From Flavobacteriaceae bacterium UBA4166 (GTDB taxonomy: Bacteria > Bacteroidota > Bacteroidia > Flavobacteriales > Flavobacteriaceae), in the NCBI GenBank assembly GCA_002379985.1, contig DFVG01000007.1, positions 24,942 through 88,941 on the forward strand: 64,000 bases of DNA, read 5' to 3'. How positions within the stretch are numbered: position 1 is the stretch's first letter; each line of letters starts with the position of its first letter. Shown in pieces: positions 1 through 9,839 of this stretch. Below the pieces are notes generated by a model that saw only the letters and a list, made by a program, of their open reading frames with translations, was not told the DNA's origin and made no database searches. The translations under genes and the position numbers were made by a program.

Positions 1-538
1 TTGTTATGACAAGGCACTTGAAATTGGAGCCGATATTGTCGTAATGTTACACCCTGATTACCAGTACACCCCCAAATTGATCCACTCTATGTGCTATTTG
101 ATTGCCAATGACGTCTATCCGGTGGTCTTGGGTTCGCGTATTCTGGGAAAGGGAGCTTTGCAAGGCGGTATGCCCATCTACAAGTATATTGCCAATCGGT
201 TTTTGACGTTTACGCAGAATGTATTGATGAATCAAAAACTTTCTGAATACCACACGGGGTATCGCGCTTTTTCTTCGGAAGTCTTGCGTGCGATCGCTCT
301 TGAAAAAAATTCGGATGATTTTGTTTTTGACAATCAAATGTTGGCGCAGATCTGCCATAAAGGCTATGCCATTGCCGAAATTACGTGTCCGACTAAATAT
401 TTTGAAGAGGCTTCTTCTATCAATCTTAAGCGTAGTACGGTATACGGACTCGGAGTGCTGTACACTTCTTTTCGGTATTTTTTATCAAAAACCCTTCGCA
501 TAAAGTATGCTATCTTTGAGAACGATGCGTCTCAATAG
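1..538 (+). CDS. Family 2 glycosyltransferase, 5' end cut by window
   Basis: The reading frame is open from base 2, so the gene begins before the window and only about 178 C-terminal residues are seen. The visible part has GADIVVMLHPDYQYTP, which matches the metal/nucleotide-sugar DxD-type region of GT2 enzymes of the dolichol-phosphate mannose synthase/DPG synthase kind (here HPD), followed by a VLGSR segment and HTGYRAFSSEVL, the conserved helix after the catalytic region. No membrane segment is visible at the C-terminus, so it is probably a cytoplasmic or peripheral membrane transferase moving a sugar from a nucleotide or lipid donor. It overlaps the start of the next gene, a polytopic GT-C-like protein, which suggests one operon for envelope glycan or lipid-linked sugar work. 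The exact substrate cannot be inferred. Confidence 0.85.
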   Translation, partial: CYDKALEIGADIVVMLHPDYQYTPKLIHSMCYLIANDVYPVVLGSRILGKGALQGGMPIYKYIANRFLTFTQNVLMNQKLSEYHTGYRAFSSEVLRAIALEKNSDDFVFDNQMLAQICHKGYAIAEITCPTKYFEEASSINLKRSTVYGLGVLYTSFRYFLSKTLRIKYAIFENDASQ

Positions 539-1952
539 CTCCAAAATTTCTCTTGTCTTTACCTGGCTTTCCTATGGCTATGTTGCCGTGTTGGTAGTAA
601 GTAGCGTGTCGCATTTTTTCTTTTGGGATACGGTACAACTCGCTTCTAAACATGCCCACTTCTTTTATAACGACAATTTCGAGTCTATTTTGCTGCCGGA
701 ACACTTGGATAGCGGTCATATTCCAACGTTTGGTTGGGTGTTGGGGTTGCTATGGAGTGTCTTCGGAAAATCGTTGTGGGTAGGGCATTTGTTAATGTTG
801 CCTTTTGGAATAGGAATCGTCTATCAATTACGGAAGCTCGCGCAGCAGTTTGTGGCGCCGCCATGGACAAGTGTCGTCTGTTTTTTGGTGCTTTTAGATC
901 CTACACTTTCAAGTCAACTAACGCTTGTAACCCCAGACATTCCTTTAGTATTTGTCTTTCTATGGTTGGTAAATTCTGTTGTAAAGAACCACCGTATAGG
1001 AATTATGTTTGGAGTGGCGCTACTCTTTCTAATAAGTATGCGCGGCATGATGATCGCCTTTTGTTTGCTGCTGTTGGATATTATGCTGAATACCTCTTTC
1101 AAACAACCAGGAAAGCAAATTTTTATGAATCTGTGTAAAAAAAGTATCGCGTACTTTCCCGCAGTTATCATTTTTATAGCGTATTTCGGGTATCACTATA
1201 TGGAGAAAGGATGGGTGGGGTTTCACGAAAGCTCTCCCTGGGCCGAAAGTTTTGCACGCGTAGGATGGAAAGGATTTCTTCGGAATTTGGGGATCTTCGG
1301 ATGGCGGCTTCTTGATTTTGGCCGCATCGGAATATGGATAGCGCTGTTGTTTCTTGGAATTCGCTTCCGAAAGCAACTATTTCAGAGGGACCGTAAACCA
1401 CTTTTGCTGTTAGCGTTGGTACTATTCTGTTTGCTTCCGCTGAATATGTTGTGGGCCAAAGGGCTGTTAGGGCATCGATATTTGCTTCCCATCTATATCA
1501 TGATCGCTTTGGTGGGGTTGTTTACCCTTACTTCCGAAGCCATCTCAAAAAAATTACGCGTTATCTTATTGACCGGCATCGGAGTGCTCTTAATAACCGG
1601 AAACCTTTGGATCTATCCTCCAAAGGTGGCACAGGGGTGGGACGCTACCTTAGCACATCGACCTTATTATTCACTTCGTGGAGAAGCGTTAAACTATATG
1701 AAGACCCAACAAATTCCTGTGACAGAAAGCGGCTCGTTCTTTCCTAACACCGCGTCCTTTTCAGCCATAGACCTCACTGAAAATGAACAGCGGTTTCATC
1801 AATTTAATGGAAAACAAACATATGTTTTCTATTCGAACGTTTACAATTTAAGCGATCAAGAATGGATGTGGTTAGAAACCAATTATTCCGAAGTAAAGCG
1901 CTTTGAAAGAGCGGGAGTGTGGGTAGCGATATTTAAAAAGACACTTCCTTAA
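525..1952 (+). CDS. Polytopic glycosyltransferase-like membrane protein (GT-C / ArnT-PMT type)
   Basis: About 475 residues with roughly ten hydrophobic segments alternating with short loops and a soluble C-terminal tail of about 90 residues, as in family 39-type (ArnT/PMT-like) GT-C transferases that take sugar from a polyprenyl phosphate. The first large loop carries the acidic/aromatic stretch NDNFESILLPEHLDSGHIP, the place where the catalytic Asp usually lies in GT-C enzymes. The start at 525 (MRLNSSKIS) gives a 14-base overlap with the upstream GT2 gene; an ATG at 507 is also possible. The overlap suggests translational coupling: the GT2 enzyme could make the lipid-linked sugar that this protein uses. 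Specific sugar and acceptor are unknown. It runs tail-to-tail into the PAP2 gene with a 4-base overlap. Confidence 0.75.
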   Translation: MRLNSSKISLVFTWLSYGYVAVLVVSSVSHFFFWDTVQLASKHAHFFYNDNFESILLPEHLDSGHIPTFGWVLGLLWSVFGKSLWVGHLLMLPFGIGIVYQLRKLAQQFVAPPWTSVVCFLVLLDPTLSSQLTLVTPDIPLVFVFLWLVNSVVKNHRIGIMFGVALLFLISMRGMMIAFCLLLLDIMLNTSFKQPGKQIFMNLCKKSIAYFPAVIIFIAYFGYHYMEKGWVGFHESSPWAESFARVGWKGFLRNLGIFGWRLLDFGRIGIWIALLFLGIRFRKQLFQRDRKPLLLLALVLFCLLPLNMLWAKGLLGHRYLLPIYIMIALVGLFTLTSEAISKKLRVILLTGIGVLLITGNLWIYPPKVAQGWDATLAHRPYYSLRGEALNYMKTQQIPVTESGSFFPNTASFSAIDLTENEQRFHQFNGKQTYVFYSNVYNLSDQEWMWLETNYSEVKRFERAGVWVAIFKKTLP

Positions 1953-2812
1953 AAGGTGTATTTTAATGCCATAGCTTGGTATTCATCACCGGTAAAGCGG
2001 TTGATACCGCGTGTTGGATAAAACGAAAAATCACTATTTTTTTTCTTGTGCAGTTCAGGGATCACAATTCCTGCGGTCGCTCCCAAAGCATATCCTAAGA
2101 TAACATCCGTCAAGAAATGTTGTCCGGCTTGAATTCTAAAGTACCCTACACTTGCTGGAAGCACCGCAGCACCTGTCCAAACCCAAAATTTTCCGTTGGC
2201 ATCAGGGTTGAAGTCGCTGTAAGCTTTCGCCATAAAGAAGGTCGCAGTAGCGGTGGCTGCTACGTGTCCGGAGTAAAAAGAACGTTGTCCGTTGTTACTC
2301 ATCCGCCGATCGCGTCCGGTTACCCCACTATCATCATAAACATACGGTCGACTGCGATCTACGAGTCCGGCCGTTATGGTATAAATGGCTGCGGTAGTTG
2401 CTAAGCTTTCCACATACAAGCCGATATATTGCCCGGTATGATCATTAATTTCATCATCAAACAACATCGCAAAAGGAGCTGCAAAAGAAAGTGCAAAAGG
2501 GATATCGCTGATCTTACTAGCATCTTCATCGTGATTACCCGCCGCCCATCGATCAATAAAATTGATGTCATCGATAGCGCCATCTAAGTCGTTTTCAATC
2601 CGCGCAAACTCTTCAGGGTCTATATCATCTTTGTTTTGGATCAGCAGGAGTCCCCCGGCAGAGGCTCCAATTCCTACTCCGGTCCAGATTCCGTCACGCA
2701 CCCAATTCCATTCATAAGGAGAGGGGTGGGAGGTGTTGTCGCTTTCGGTCTGAGCGAGAAGCGGTTGAACAATTAAAAACAGTAAGCTGGCAAGTAAAGT
2801 CGATTTTCTCAT
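1949..2812 (-). CDS. PAP2-family phosphatase
   Basis: 287 residues beginning with a signal peptide (MRKSTLLASLLFLIVQPLLAQ). The three PAP2 signatures are visible: DRSRP at 152-156 (motif 1), SGH at 181-183 (motif 2, phosphate-binding His) and an H232/D236 pair in GQHFLTDVI (motif 3, nucleophile region). Hydrophobic segments surround these motifs, so it is an envelope enzyme acting on a lipid phosphate such as undecaprenyl pyrophosphate or phosphatidic acid; the substrate cannot be told from sequence. The N-terminal third (residues 25-110), acidic and less conserved looking, is typical of periplasm-facing Bacteroidota members. It is transcribed alone, convergent with the glycosyltransferase pair, and 207 bases separate its start from parE. 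Confidence 0.9.
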   Translation of the reverse strand: MRKSTLLASLLFLIVQPLLAQTESDNTSHPSPYEWNWVRDGIWTGVGIGASAGGLLLIQNKDDIDPEEFARIENDLDGAIDDINFIDRWAAGNHDEDASKISDIPFALSFAAPFAMLFDDEINDHTGQYIGLYVESLATTAAIYTITAGLVDRSRPYVYDDSGVTGRDRRMSNNGQRSFYSGHVAATATATFFMAKAYSDFNPDANGKFWVWTGAAVLPASVGYFRIQAGQHFLTDVILGYALGATAGIVIPELHKKKNSDFSFYPTRGINRFTGDEYQAMALKYTF

Positions 2813-3019
2813 GTGTTAAAGATACTACAAGCGAGAATGCGTAACGTTGATTTAACATTCCATTAATTCAATTTTAGGGAATTGTAAAGGAATCAAATTC
2901 GGTAGAGAAACCTGATAATTACTAACAAATAGAGCCTCATATTTGTTAATTACTTTCTCTTGTCTTTGTTTCTATTTTTTCGTCGAAACCCTATATTTAA
3001 CGCCTATTCGCACGATTTT

Positions 3020-4870
3020 ATGGCTACATCACAATATACCGAAGAGAACATTCGCTCCCTCGATTGGAAAGAACATATTCGCATGCGTCCTGGAATGTAT
3101 ATCGGGAAGTTGGGCGATGGGTCTTCTGCAGATGACGGGATCTATATTCTTTTGAAAGAGGTGATCGATAACTGTATCGATGAATTTGTAATGGGAGCTG
3201 GGAAGACCATTGAAATTCGCATTAAGGATAAAGAGGTGAAGGTACGTGATTACGGACGAGGGATCCCCTTAGGAAAGGTAGTAGATGTGGTTTCTAAGAT
3301 GAATACCGGCGGAAAATATGATACCCGAGCGTTTAAGAAATCGGTCGGACTCAACGGTGTGGGTACCAAAGCGGTGAATGCGTTATCAGCTTCTTTTAAA
3401 GTGGAGTCGGTTCGCGACGGAAAGTTGAAGCGCGCTTCGTTTGAATTGGGAGAATTGAAAGAGAATCCTGAGGTTGAGGACACCTCGAAGCGCAAAGGAA
3501 CACGGGTGATGTTCATTCCAGATGAAAGTATTTTTAAGAATTATAAGTTCCGAAAGGAATACGTTGAAAAAATGCTTCGGAATTATGTCTATCTCAATCC
3601 CGGGCTTACCATTGATTTCAACGGTGAGAAGTTCTTTTCAGAAAACGGACTCAAAGATCTGCTCGAAGACAATATGGCGAAAGAGGATATGTTGTATCCC
3701 ATCGTGCATTTAAAAGGTGATGACATTGAGATCGCCATTACCCATCACAAGAGTCAGTATAGCGAAGAATACCACAGTTTTGTCAATGGACAAAATACCA
3801 CGCAAGGCGGCACGCACCAATCGGCATTCCGCGAAGCGATCGTTAAAACACTTCGTGATTTCTACGGAAAGAATTACGATGCCAGCGATATTAGAAAATC
3901 TATCGTAGCGGCCATCAGTATCAAAGTGATGGAGCCTGTTTTTGAGAGTCAAACAAAAACCAAACTTGGTTCTACCGATATGGGCGGTAATCTTCCTACG
4001 GTACGAACCTATGTGAATGATTTTGTGAAGACACAGTTGGATAATTTTCTTCATAAGAATACAGAAGTAGCCGAGAAGATCCAAAAGAAGATCGTTCAAG
4101 CTGAAAAGGAGCGAAAAGAATTAAGCGGCATCCGAAAATTGGCGAGAGATCGTGCAAAAAAAGCAAATCTTCATAATAAAAAACTTCGTGATTGCCGGGT
4201 ACATTTGGGTGATATGAAAAAAGACAATCGCTTAGACACTACCTTGTTTATCACCGAGGGAGATTCGGCCAGCGGAAGTATTACGAAAAGCAGAAATGTA
4301 AATACACAAGCGGTTTTTAGTTTGAAAGGAAAACCGTTGAACAGCTATGGTCTTTCAAAAAAGATCGTGTACGAAAACGAAGAGTTCAATTTACTACAAG
4401 CAGCATTGAATATTGAAGAGTCTATTGAAGATCTTCGGTATAATAATATCGTGATCGCCACAGATGCCGATGTGGATGGAATGCACATTCGGCTGTTGTT
4501 GATCACCTTTTTTCTGCAATTCTTTCCGGAAGTGATCAAAGAAGGGCATCTGTATATCTTGCAAACACCCTTATTCCGCGTGCGAAATAAAAAAGAGACT
4601 ATTTATTGCTATTCGGAACAAGAACGAATTGATGCCATTGAAAAATTGAAACCAAAGCCTGAAATCACACGATTTAAGGGGCTGGGAGAAATCTCTCCCG
4701 ATGAATTTCAGCATTTTATTGGTGATGATATTCGGTTGGACCCCGTAATGTTGGATAAGGCCATGAGTATTGAAGAGTTATTGAAATTCTATATGGGAAA
4801 AAACACCCCTGATCGGCAAGAATTTATTATCGAAAATCTAAAAGTTGAACTGGATAAGGTTGAAGCGTAA
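3020..4870 (+). CDS. parE: DNA topoisomerase IV subunit B (ATPase subunit)
   Basis: 616 residues. The GHKL ATPase domain shows MRPGMYIG (residues 22-29), KEVIDNCIDE with the catalytic Glu near 47 and the Mg-binding Asn near 51, and the DYGRGIP glycine motif near 78-84. The TOPRIM domain has EGDSASG near residue 413 and DADVDGMHIR near 482, the metal-binding DxD. It pairs with ParC, directly downstream with a 3-base gap, to decatenate chromosomes using ATP. I chose the ATG at 3020 (MATSQYTEE) rather than an in-frame start at 2960: the extra 20 residues are hydrophobic/basic and unlike the family N-terminus. A GyrB identity is less likely because the subunit is short (GyrB is usually over 640 and adjacent genes differ) and the A subunit next door has the long ParC-like form. 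Confidence 0.95.
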   Translation: MATSQYTEENIRSLDWKEHIRMRPGMYIGKLGDGSSADDGIYILLKEVIDNCIDEFVMGAGKTIEIRIKDKEVKVRDYGRGIPLGKVVDVVSKMNTGGKYDTRAFKKSVGLNGVGTKAVNALSASFKVESVRDGKLKRASFELGELKENPEVEDTSKRKGTRVMFIPDESIFKNYKFRKEYVEKMLRNYVYLNPGLTIDFNGEKFFSENGLKDLLEDNMAKEDMLYPIVHLKGDDIEIAITHHKSQYSEEYHSFVNGQNTTQGGTHQSAFREAIVKTLRDFYGKNYDASDIRKSIVAAISIKVMEPVFESQTKTKLGSTDMGGNLPTVRTYVNDFVKTQLDNFLHKNTEVAEKIQKKIVQAEKERKELSGIRKLARDRAKKANLHNKKLRDCRVHLGDMKKDNRLDTTLFITEGDSASGSITKSRNVNTQAVFSLKGKPLNSYGLSKKIVYENEEFNLLQAALNIEESIEDLRYNNIVIATDADVDGMHIRLLLITFFLQFFPEVIKEGHLYILQTPLFRVRNKKETIYCYSEQERIDAIEKLKPKPEITRFKGLGEISPDEFQHFIGDDIRLDPVMLDKAMSIEELLKFYMGKNTPDRQEFIIENLKVELDKVEA

Positions 4871-4873
4871 CGG

Positions 4874-7582
4874 ATGAGCGACGAGAACAACAACGAACCC
4901 TTGGATCCCGAATTGGATCCTCAAGAAAATACCGCTTCGGAGCAAGACCCTTCTTCCGAAGAAACCATCACACGTGTTACCGGGATGTACCGAGAATGGT
5001 TCTTGGACTACGCGAGCTATGTGATCTTAGAACGTGCGGTCCCTGCCATTGAAGACGGCTTCAAACCGGTACAGCGCCGTATTATGCATTCCATGAAAGA
5101 TCTGGACGATGGGCGCTACAACAAGGTGGCAAATATCGTAGGACACACAATGCAGTACCATCCGCATGGAGATGCAAGTATTGCAGATGCCATGGTGCAA
5201 ATTGGCCAAAAAGACCTGTTAATCGATACCCAAGGGAACTGGGGAAACGTGTACACCGGTGATAGTGCCGCCGCTTCACGATACATTGAAGCGCGCCTTT
5301 CAAAGTTTGCGTTAGATGTTGTGTTTAATCCCAAGGTAACGGAATGGCAAGCGTCTTATGACGGACGAAAGAAGGAGCCTATAAATTTACCGGTAAAGTT
5401 TCCGTTATTGTTAGCACAAGGAGCCGAAGGAATTGCTGTTGGACTTTCCACGAAAGTGCTTCCACATAACTTTTTGGAATTGATCGATGCGTCCATCAAA
5501 CACTTACAGGGTAAACGCTTTCAATTGGTTCCGGATTTTCCAACAGGTGGAATCATGGATGCTACGAATTATAACGACGGACTCAGAGGTGGGAAGATTC
5601 GAAGTAGGGCGCGCATTCTTCAGCAAGACAAAAATACCTTAGTGATTACCGAAATTCCCTTCGGAACCACCACCAGTAGTTTGATCGATTCTATCTTAAA
5701 GGCGAACGACAAAGGAAAAATCAAGATAAAACGCATAGAAGATAACACGGCAGCGGAGGTAGAAATTCTGGTGCATATCCCTAGTGGTATATCACCGGAC
5801 AAAACGATAGACGCACTGTATGCTTTTACCAATTGCGAGACGTCTATCTCTCCGTTGGGCTGTGTTATTGAAGATAATAAGCCGCTGTTTATTGGGGTTT
5901 CTGAAATGCTGCGGCGCTCTACCGATCTTACGGTTGAGTTATTGAAACAGGAATTGGAGATCCGATTGCAAGAGTTGGAAGAGCAATGGCATTTTGCTTC
6001 TCTGGAGCGCATTTTTATTGAAAACCGAATTTACCGCGACATCGAGGAGGAAGAAACCTGGGAAGGCGTCATCGCTGCCATCGACAAAGGCTTACAGCCG
6101 CATATCAAACATCTCAAACGAGACGTGACGGAAGAAGATATTGTGCGGCTTACGGAAATACGTATCAAACGTATTTCGAAATTCGATATCGATAAAGCGC
6201 AACAAAAAATTGAAGCATTGGAAGCTCAAATTGCTGAAGTAAAACATCACTTGGCACATTTGATTGACTTTGCGATCGATTACTTCAAGCGATTGAAGAA
6301 GGATTACGGAGATGGAAAGGAACGAAAAGCGGAGATTCGCGTTTTTGATGAAATTCAAAAATCGAAAGTTGTTATTCGAAATACAAAACTGTATGTAAAT
6401 CGTGAAGAAGGCTTTGTGGGTACGAGCTTACGGAAAGATGAATATGTTACTGATTGTAGTGATATAGACGATGTGATCGTATTCACGGAAGAAGGAATCA
6501 TGATGGTTACGAAAGTAGACACTAAAACCTTCGTCGGAAAGAATATCATTCATGTGGCGGTCTTTAAGAAGAAAGACAAGCGCACTATTTATAACATGAT
6601 CTATCGTGATGGAGCAAGAGGTGCCACTTATGTAAAACGTTTTGCGGTGACGTCTGTAACGCGCGATCGTGAATATGATATGACCAATGGCAATAAAGGC
6701 TCGAAGGTCTGGTATTTCACGGCAAATCCCAATGGTGAAGCAGAGATCGTAACGGTTCATTTACGCCAATCGGGAAGTATTAAAAAATTGAAATGGGATC
6801 TCGATTTTGCCGATATTCTGGTGAAAGGTCGTCGTTCCAAAGGAAATATTGTCACAAAATATTCCGTAAAGCGAATCGAACTCAAAGAAAAAGGGTTGTC
6901 CACCTTAAAACCACGCAAGATTTGGTTTGATGATACCGTACAACGTTTGAATGTTGACGGCAGAGGAGAATTGATGGGTGAATTTACCAGTGAAGACCGT
7001 CTATTGATCATAAAACAAGACGGAACGGTTAAAACGGTGATTCCGGAGCTGACCTTGCGTTTTGATGAAGATGATATTATCGTTTTGGAAAAATGGGATC
7101 CCAAAAAACCGTTATCGGCTATTTATTGGGAAGGTGAAAAGGAGTTGTTCTATGTGAAACGCTTTTTGATAGAAAACCCTGATAAAGAAGAGAATATTCT
7201 GACCGAACACCAAGACTCCTATTTAGAACGGGTTTTTACCGAACATCGACCCATGGCTGAGGTTGTCTTTGTGAAAGAGCGCAATAAGCCAAGAAAAGAC
7301 AATCTTGAGGTGAATTTAGAAGAATTTATTGCTATCAAAGGGATTAGTGCGATGGGAAATCAATTAACAAAAGAAAAAGTGCTCGAGATCAATGCGCTTT
7401 CTCCGTTGCCTTATGAAGCGCCTGAGCCTATTCCTGCGGAAGAAATGGACGTGATCGATGAAGAATCGGTTTCGTCTGAAGATGACTATCACGTTCAAGA
7501 TGGTACAAGTGCTAAAACGACTTCAGAATCGGGTGGTACTGCCAATAACGATAACGGCGAAGGACAAACGAGCTTATTTTAA
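4874..7582 (+). CDS. parC: DNA topoisomerase IV subunit A (DNA-cleaving subunit)
   Basis: 902 residues. After a Glu/Asp/Pro-rich N-terminal tail of about 33 residues comes the winged-helix breakage-reunion domain (DGFKPVQRRI at 61-70, HPHGD at 96-100). The active-site tyrosine is Tyr137 in AASRYIEARL, which forms the covalent DNA link. A coiled-coil tower follows (about 380-500, rich in Glu/Lys/Leu), then a C-terminal beta-pinwheel domain (about 520-830) and a long acidic, Ser/Glu/Asp-rich tail to the end. This is longer than enterobacterial ParC (about 750) but ordinary for Bacteroidota. It is co-transcribed with parE (3-base gap) and mscL follows after 5 bases. The acidic tails at both ends look disordered. 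Confidence 0.95.
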   Translation: MSDENNNEPLDPELDPQENTASEQDPSSEETITRVTGMYREWFLDYASYVILERAVPAIEDGFKPVQRRIMHSMKDLDDGRYNKVANIVGHTMQYHPHGDASIADAMVQIGQKDLLIDTQGNWGNVYTGDSAAASRYIEARLSKFALDVVFNPKVTEWQASYDGRKKEPINLPVKFPLLLAQGAEGIAVGLSTKVLPHNFLELIDASIKHLQGKRFQLVPDFPTGGIMDATNYNDGLRGGKIRSRARILQQDKNTLVITEIPFGTTTSSLIDSILKANDKGKIKIKRIEDNTAAEVEILVHIPSGISPDKTIDALYAFTNCETSISPLGCVIEDNKPLFIGVSEMLRRSTDLTVELLKQELEIRLQELEEQWHFASLERIFIENRIYRDIEEEETWEGVIAAIDKGLQPHIKHLKRDVTEEDIVRLTEIRIKRISKFDIDKAQQKIEALEAQIAEVKHHLAHLIDFAIDYFKRLKKDYGDGKERKAEIRVFDEIQKSKVVIRNTKLYVNREEGFVGTSLRKDEYVTDCSDIDDVIVFTEEGIMMVTKVDTKTFVGKNIIHVAVFKKKDKRTIYNMIYRDGARGATYVKRFAVTSVTRDREYDMTNGNKGSKVWYFTANPNGEAEIVTVHLRQSGSIKKLKWDLDFADILVKGRRSKGNIVTKYSVKRIELKEKGLSTLKPRKIWFDDTVQRLNVDGRGELMGEFTSEDRLLIIKQDGTVKTVIPELTLRFDEDDIIVLEKWDPKKPLSAIYWEGEKELFYVKRFLIENPDKEENILTEHQDSYLERVFTEHRPMAEVVFVKERNKPRKDNLEVNLEEFIAIKGISAMGNQLTKEKVLEINALSPLPYEAPEPIPAEEMDVIDEESVSSEDDYHVQDGTSAKTTSESGGTANNDNGEGQTSLF

Positions 7583-7587
7583 AACCA

Positions 7588-8019
7588 ATGGCAAAGTTTA
7601 TTCAGGAGTTTAAGGATTTTGCCATCAAAGGCAATGTCGTTGATATGGCGGTAGGGATCATCATTGGTACTGCCTTCAATAATGTGGTCAATACGCTTGT
7701 AAAAAAAGTGGTGATGCCGCCGCTGAGTTTGCTTACGGACGGTGTCAATTTTGTGGATAAGAAGTACGTATTGCGTACCGCTTCCGAAACTTCAGAGGAA
7801 GTGGCGATTGGGTATGGAGAATTGATCAGTGTTTTGATCGACTTTTTAATTATTGCTTTGACGATCTTTATGGTGATCAAATTCATGAATCGCTTTAAGA
7901 AAAAAGCCGAAGATCCTAAAAATCAAACCGTAGAAACCCCTAAAAATATTGAACTATTGTCCAATATTGAGCAGTTACTGGAACAACAAAATCACATCCT
8001 TCAGAAGAAAAAAGAATAA
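7588..8019 (+). CDS. mscL: Large-conductance mechanosensitive channel
   Basis: 143 residues. The N-terminus MAKFIQEFKDFAIKGNVVDMAVGIIIGTAF is the MscL signature: an amphipathic helix followed by TM1 with the glycine/alanine-rich pore constriction (VDMAVGIIIG). A periplasmic loop (about 45-75) and TM2 (about 76-95, ELISVLIDFLIIALTIFMVI) follow, then a basic linker and a C-terminal helix that forms the cytoplasmic bundle. It opens under high membrane tension to release solutes on hypo-osmotic shock. It lies 5 bases after parC, so it is probably read from the same transcript; there is no obvious functional link with topoisomerase IV. It is convergent with the carboxylesterase gene, with one base between the stop codons. 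Confidence 0.96.
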   Translation: MAKFIQEFKDFAIKGNVVDMAVGIIIGTAFNNVVNTLVKKVVMPPLSLLTDGVNFVDKKYVLRTASETSEEVAIGYGELISVLIDFLIIALTIFMVIKFMNRFKKKAEDPKNQTVETPKNIELLSNIEQLLEQQNHILQKKKE

Positions 8020-8020
8020 G

Positions 8021-9640
8021 CTACTCATTGTTTCCGTAGCTATCATCTAAAAATCGATACCGATCATCCTGCAACGCCTTCACTGACTTCGATTCTGTAT
8101 CAATAATCATAATGGTTGGCGTGGAACTATTGGCTTCAGCTGAAGGCCAAGTTGGTAAATCAGCTCCATTAGGATCTCCCGTCTTAATAAAATTCGCAAA
8201 ATACGATTGCATGGTTTTAGACACTGTGTAATCTTCTTCCGTCCATTGATAGGCATCTACCAATTTTAAATTCCCCATCGCATAGGGAATTTCACAGGCA
8301 TGTGGCGCTCCTATGGGCTCAAAATTAGCAGGTGTGTTTTCGGTAGAAGCAGGCAACTTTTTGCTGTATAGATAGCGATATACTGCTTGTTTGCTGTTTT
8401 TTCGATGTAGGTCGAACCATTTCCAGGTGCTGTAGGCTATGAAACGATCGGAGGCCAAGGCCGTAGCTGAGCGTTCTATAACCTCTTCTGAGCCGGAAGG
8501 ATAGAGTTGTAGCACTTTTTTTGAATCGTTCGGATATAATTCTTGAAGACGTTTTCTATAGTTTTCTTCGGAATACGAAGCACCTTGCATTAAAGCCATT
8601 CCGGGTATTTCCGCAGAATTCCACCCTAATAACAACGGAATTTGTGCCTGATTCCTATTCTGAAAGATTTCAGGGAGGGTTTTGGATAGGAAATAATTAT
8701 CTAAAACAACCGGAAAACCAAAACGTTGCGAAGCAACGTACGCCTCGTAGATTTCTTTTGTCGGCAGTTTCCGAAACGCGTCAAGGGATGCATAGCCTGC
8801 CTTCTTAATAAATTCTTCGCCAATTTTTTCCGCTTCTGCGAGGGGAACAGGAGCTAACGTAGGATGAATACCGGCACCACTTTCTCCAATAGCTCCGGAA
8901 ATCAGGTCTTTTGAAAGGGGAGAGGCCATTTGGTAGCTTACGGAAATGCTTCCGGCAGACTCACCGGCAATAGTGACTTTAGTGGGATCTCCGCCAAAGG
9001 CAGCAATGTTTTTCTGAACCCATAGCAATGCTGCATGCTGATCTAACAATCCATAGTTTCCGGAAGCTTTATGAGGGGATTCCTTAGTTAATTCAGGATG
9101 TGCAAAAAATCCAAAAATATTAAGGCGGTAATTTACGGTAACCACCACAATACCTTCTTTTGCCATATTTTCGCCGTCATAACGATACTCAGAACCATCA
9201 CCAGCCACGAATCCACCACCGTAGAAATACACCAATACCGGAAGGTCTTTTGTATTCGTCTGCGCAGGTGTCCAAACGTTTAAGTACAAACAATCTTCTG
9301 AAAGTCCGTTGGACCGAAATTCCATATCACTAAACACCGGTGCCTGTATTGCCCTTGGGGCAAACGATTTGGTTTCTTTTACTACCGACCACGATTTTAC
9401 CGGCTGTGGTGCTTTCCAGCGAAGCGGACCTACCGGAGGTGCTGCATAAGGAATTCCGAAGAATTTTTGCACTCTGGTTTTGGTGTCAAAATGACCCTCA
9501 ATAATACCTTGCTCAATAGCGACTCGTGTTGAAAAGCTGTCTTTGTTTTGACAAAACGAACGAGCCGAAAACCCTACAAGCGTAATAGTTAATATTATAA
9601 AATGTATGTTGTTGATATTAGGTGCTTTATGATCTTTCAT
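8021..9640 (-). CDS. Secreted type-B carboxylesterase
   Basis: 539 residues with a membrane-spanning signal sequence at about 11-30. It has the type-B carboxylesterase/lipase signatures: the oxyanion-hole loop YFYGGGFVAGD (about 138-148), EDCLYLNVW (115-123) and the nucleophile elbow GESAG at 226-230 with Ser228. A His within PHACEIPY in the C-terminal part fits the catalytic histidine. It hydrolyses carboxylic esters in the periplasm or outside the cell; the natural substrate cannot be predicted (p-nitrobenzyl esterase and cholinesterase-like proteins share this fold). It overlaps the small membrane-protein gene upstream (9637-9837) by 4 bases, so the two are probably co-translated, with terC just before. 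Confidence 0.92.
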   Translation of the reverse strand: MKDHKAPNINNIHFIILTITLVGFSARSFCQNKDSFSTRVAIEQGIIEGHFDTKTRVQKFFGIPYAAPPVGPLRWKAPQPVKSWSVVKETKSFAPRAIQAPVFSDMEFRSNGLSEDCLYLNVWTPAQTNTKDLPVLVYFYGGGFVAGDGSEYRYDGENMAKEGIVVVTVNYRLNIFGFFAHPELTKESPHKASGNYGLLDQHAALLWVQKNIAAFGGDPTKVTIAGESAGSISVSYQMASPLSKDLISGAIGESGAGIHPTLAPVPLAEAEKIGEEFIKKAGYASLDAFRKLPTKEIYEAYVASQRFGFPVVLDNYFLSKTLPEIFQNRNQAQIPLLLGWNSAEIPGMALMQGASYSEENYRKRLQELYPNDSKKVLQLYPSGSEEVIERSATALASDRFIAYSTWKWFDLHRKNSKQAVYRYLYSKKLPASTENTPANFEPIGAPHACEIPYAMGNLKLVDAYQWTEEDYTVSKTMQSYFANFIKTGDPNGADLPTWPSAEANSSTPTIMIIDTESKSVKALQDDRYRFLDDSYGNNE

Positions 9641-9837
9641 TTCTTGCTTTTCTTTAATTTTCTAATACCGAAGATAATAAAGAGATCACCCACTAAAATA
9701 AGCCCTATCCAGTAATACCAATTTGGAGCGCCACCCTCTACATCACTTACGAGGAAATAGATGCCTAAAATTAAGAAAATGATGCCTGCGATGAGCATAA
9801 GTTTGGCATTGCGAAGTGCGATTTGTTGGTCTTGCAT
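9637..9837 (-). CDS. Small two-span membrane protein
   Basis: 66 residues: a short basic start, two hydrophobic segments (about 13-29 LMLIAGIIFLILGIYFL and 40-58 WYYWIGLILVGDLFIIFGI) and a very basic tail (RKLKKSKK). The loop between them (VSDVEGGAPN) is acidic. The positive-inside rule puts both ends in the cytoplasm. I do not recognise a family with a known function. It sits between terC (2 bases upstream) and the esterase (4-base overlap), so it is part of a three-gene minus-strand transcript. Confidence 0.7.
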   Translation of the reverse strand: MQDQQIALRNAKLMLIAGIIFLILGIYFLVSDVEGGAPNWYYWIGLILVGDLFIIFGIRKLKKSKK

Positions 9838-9839
9838 AG

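Noticed and set aside
2960..3019. N-terminal extension of ParE by 20 residues
   Set aside because: Hydrophobic/basic residues not found in the family; the ATG at 3020 gives the standard N-terminus.
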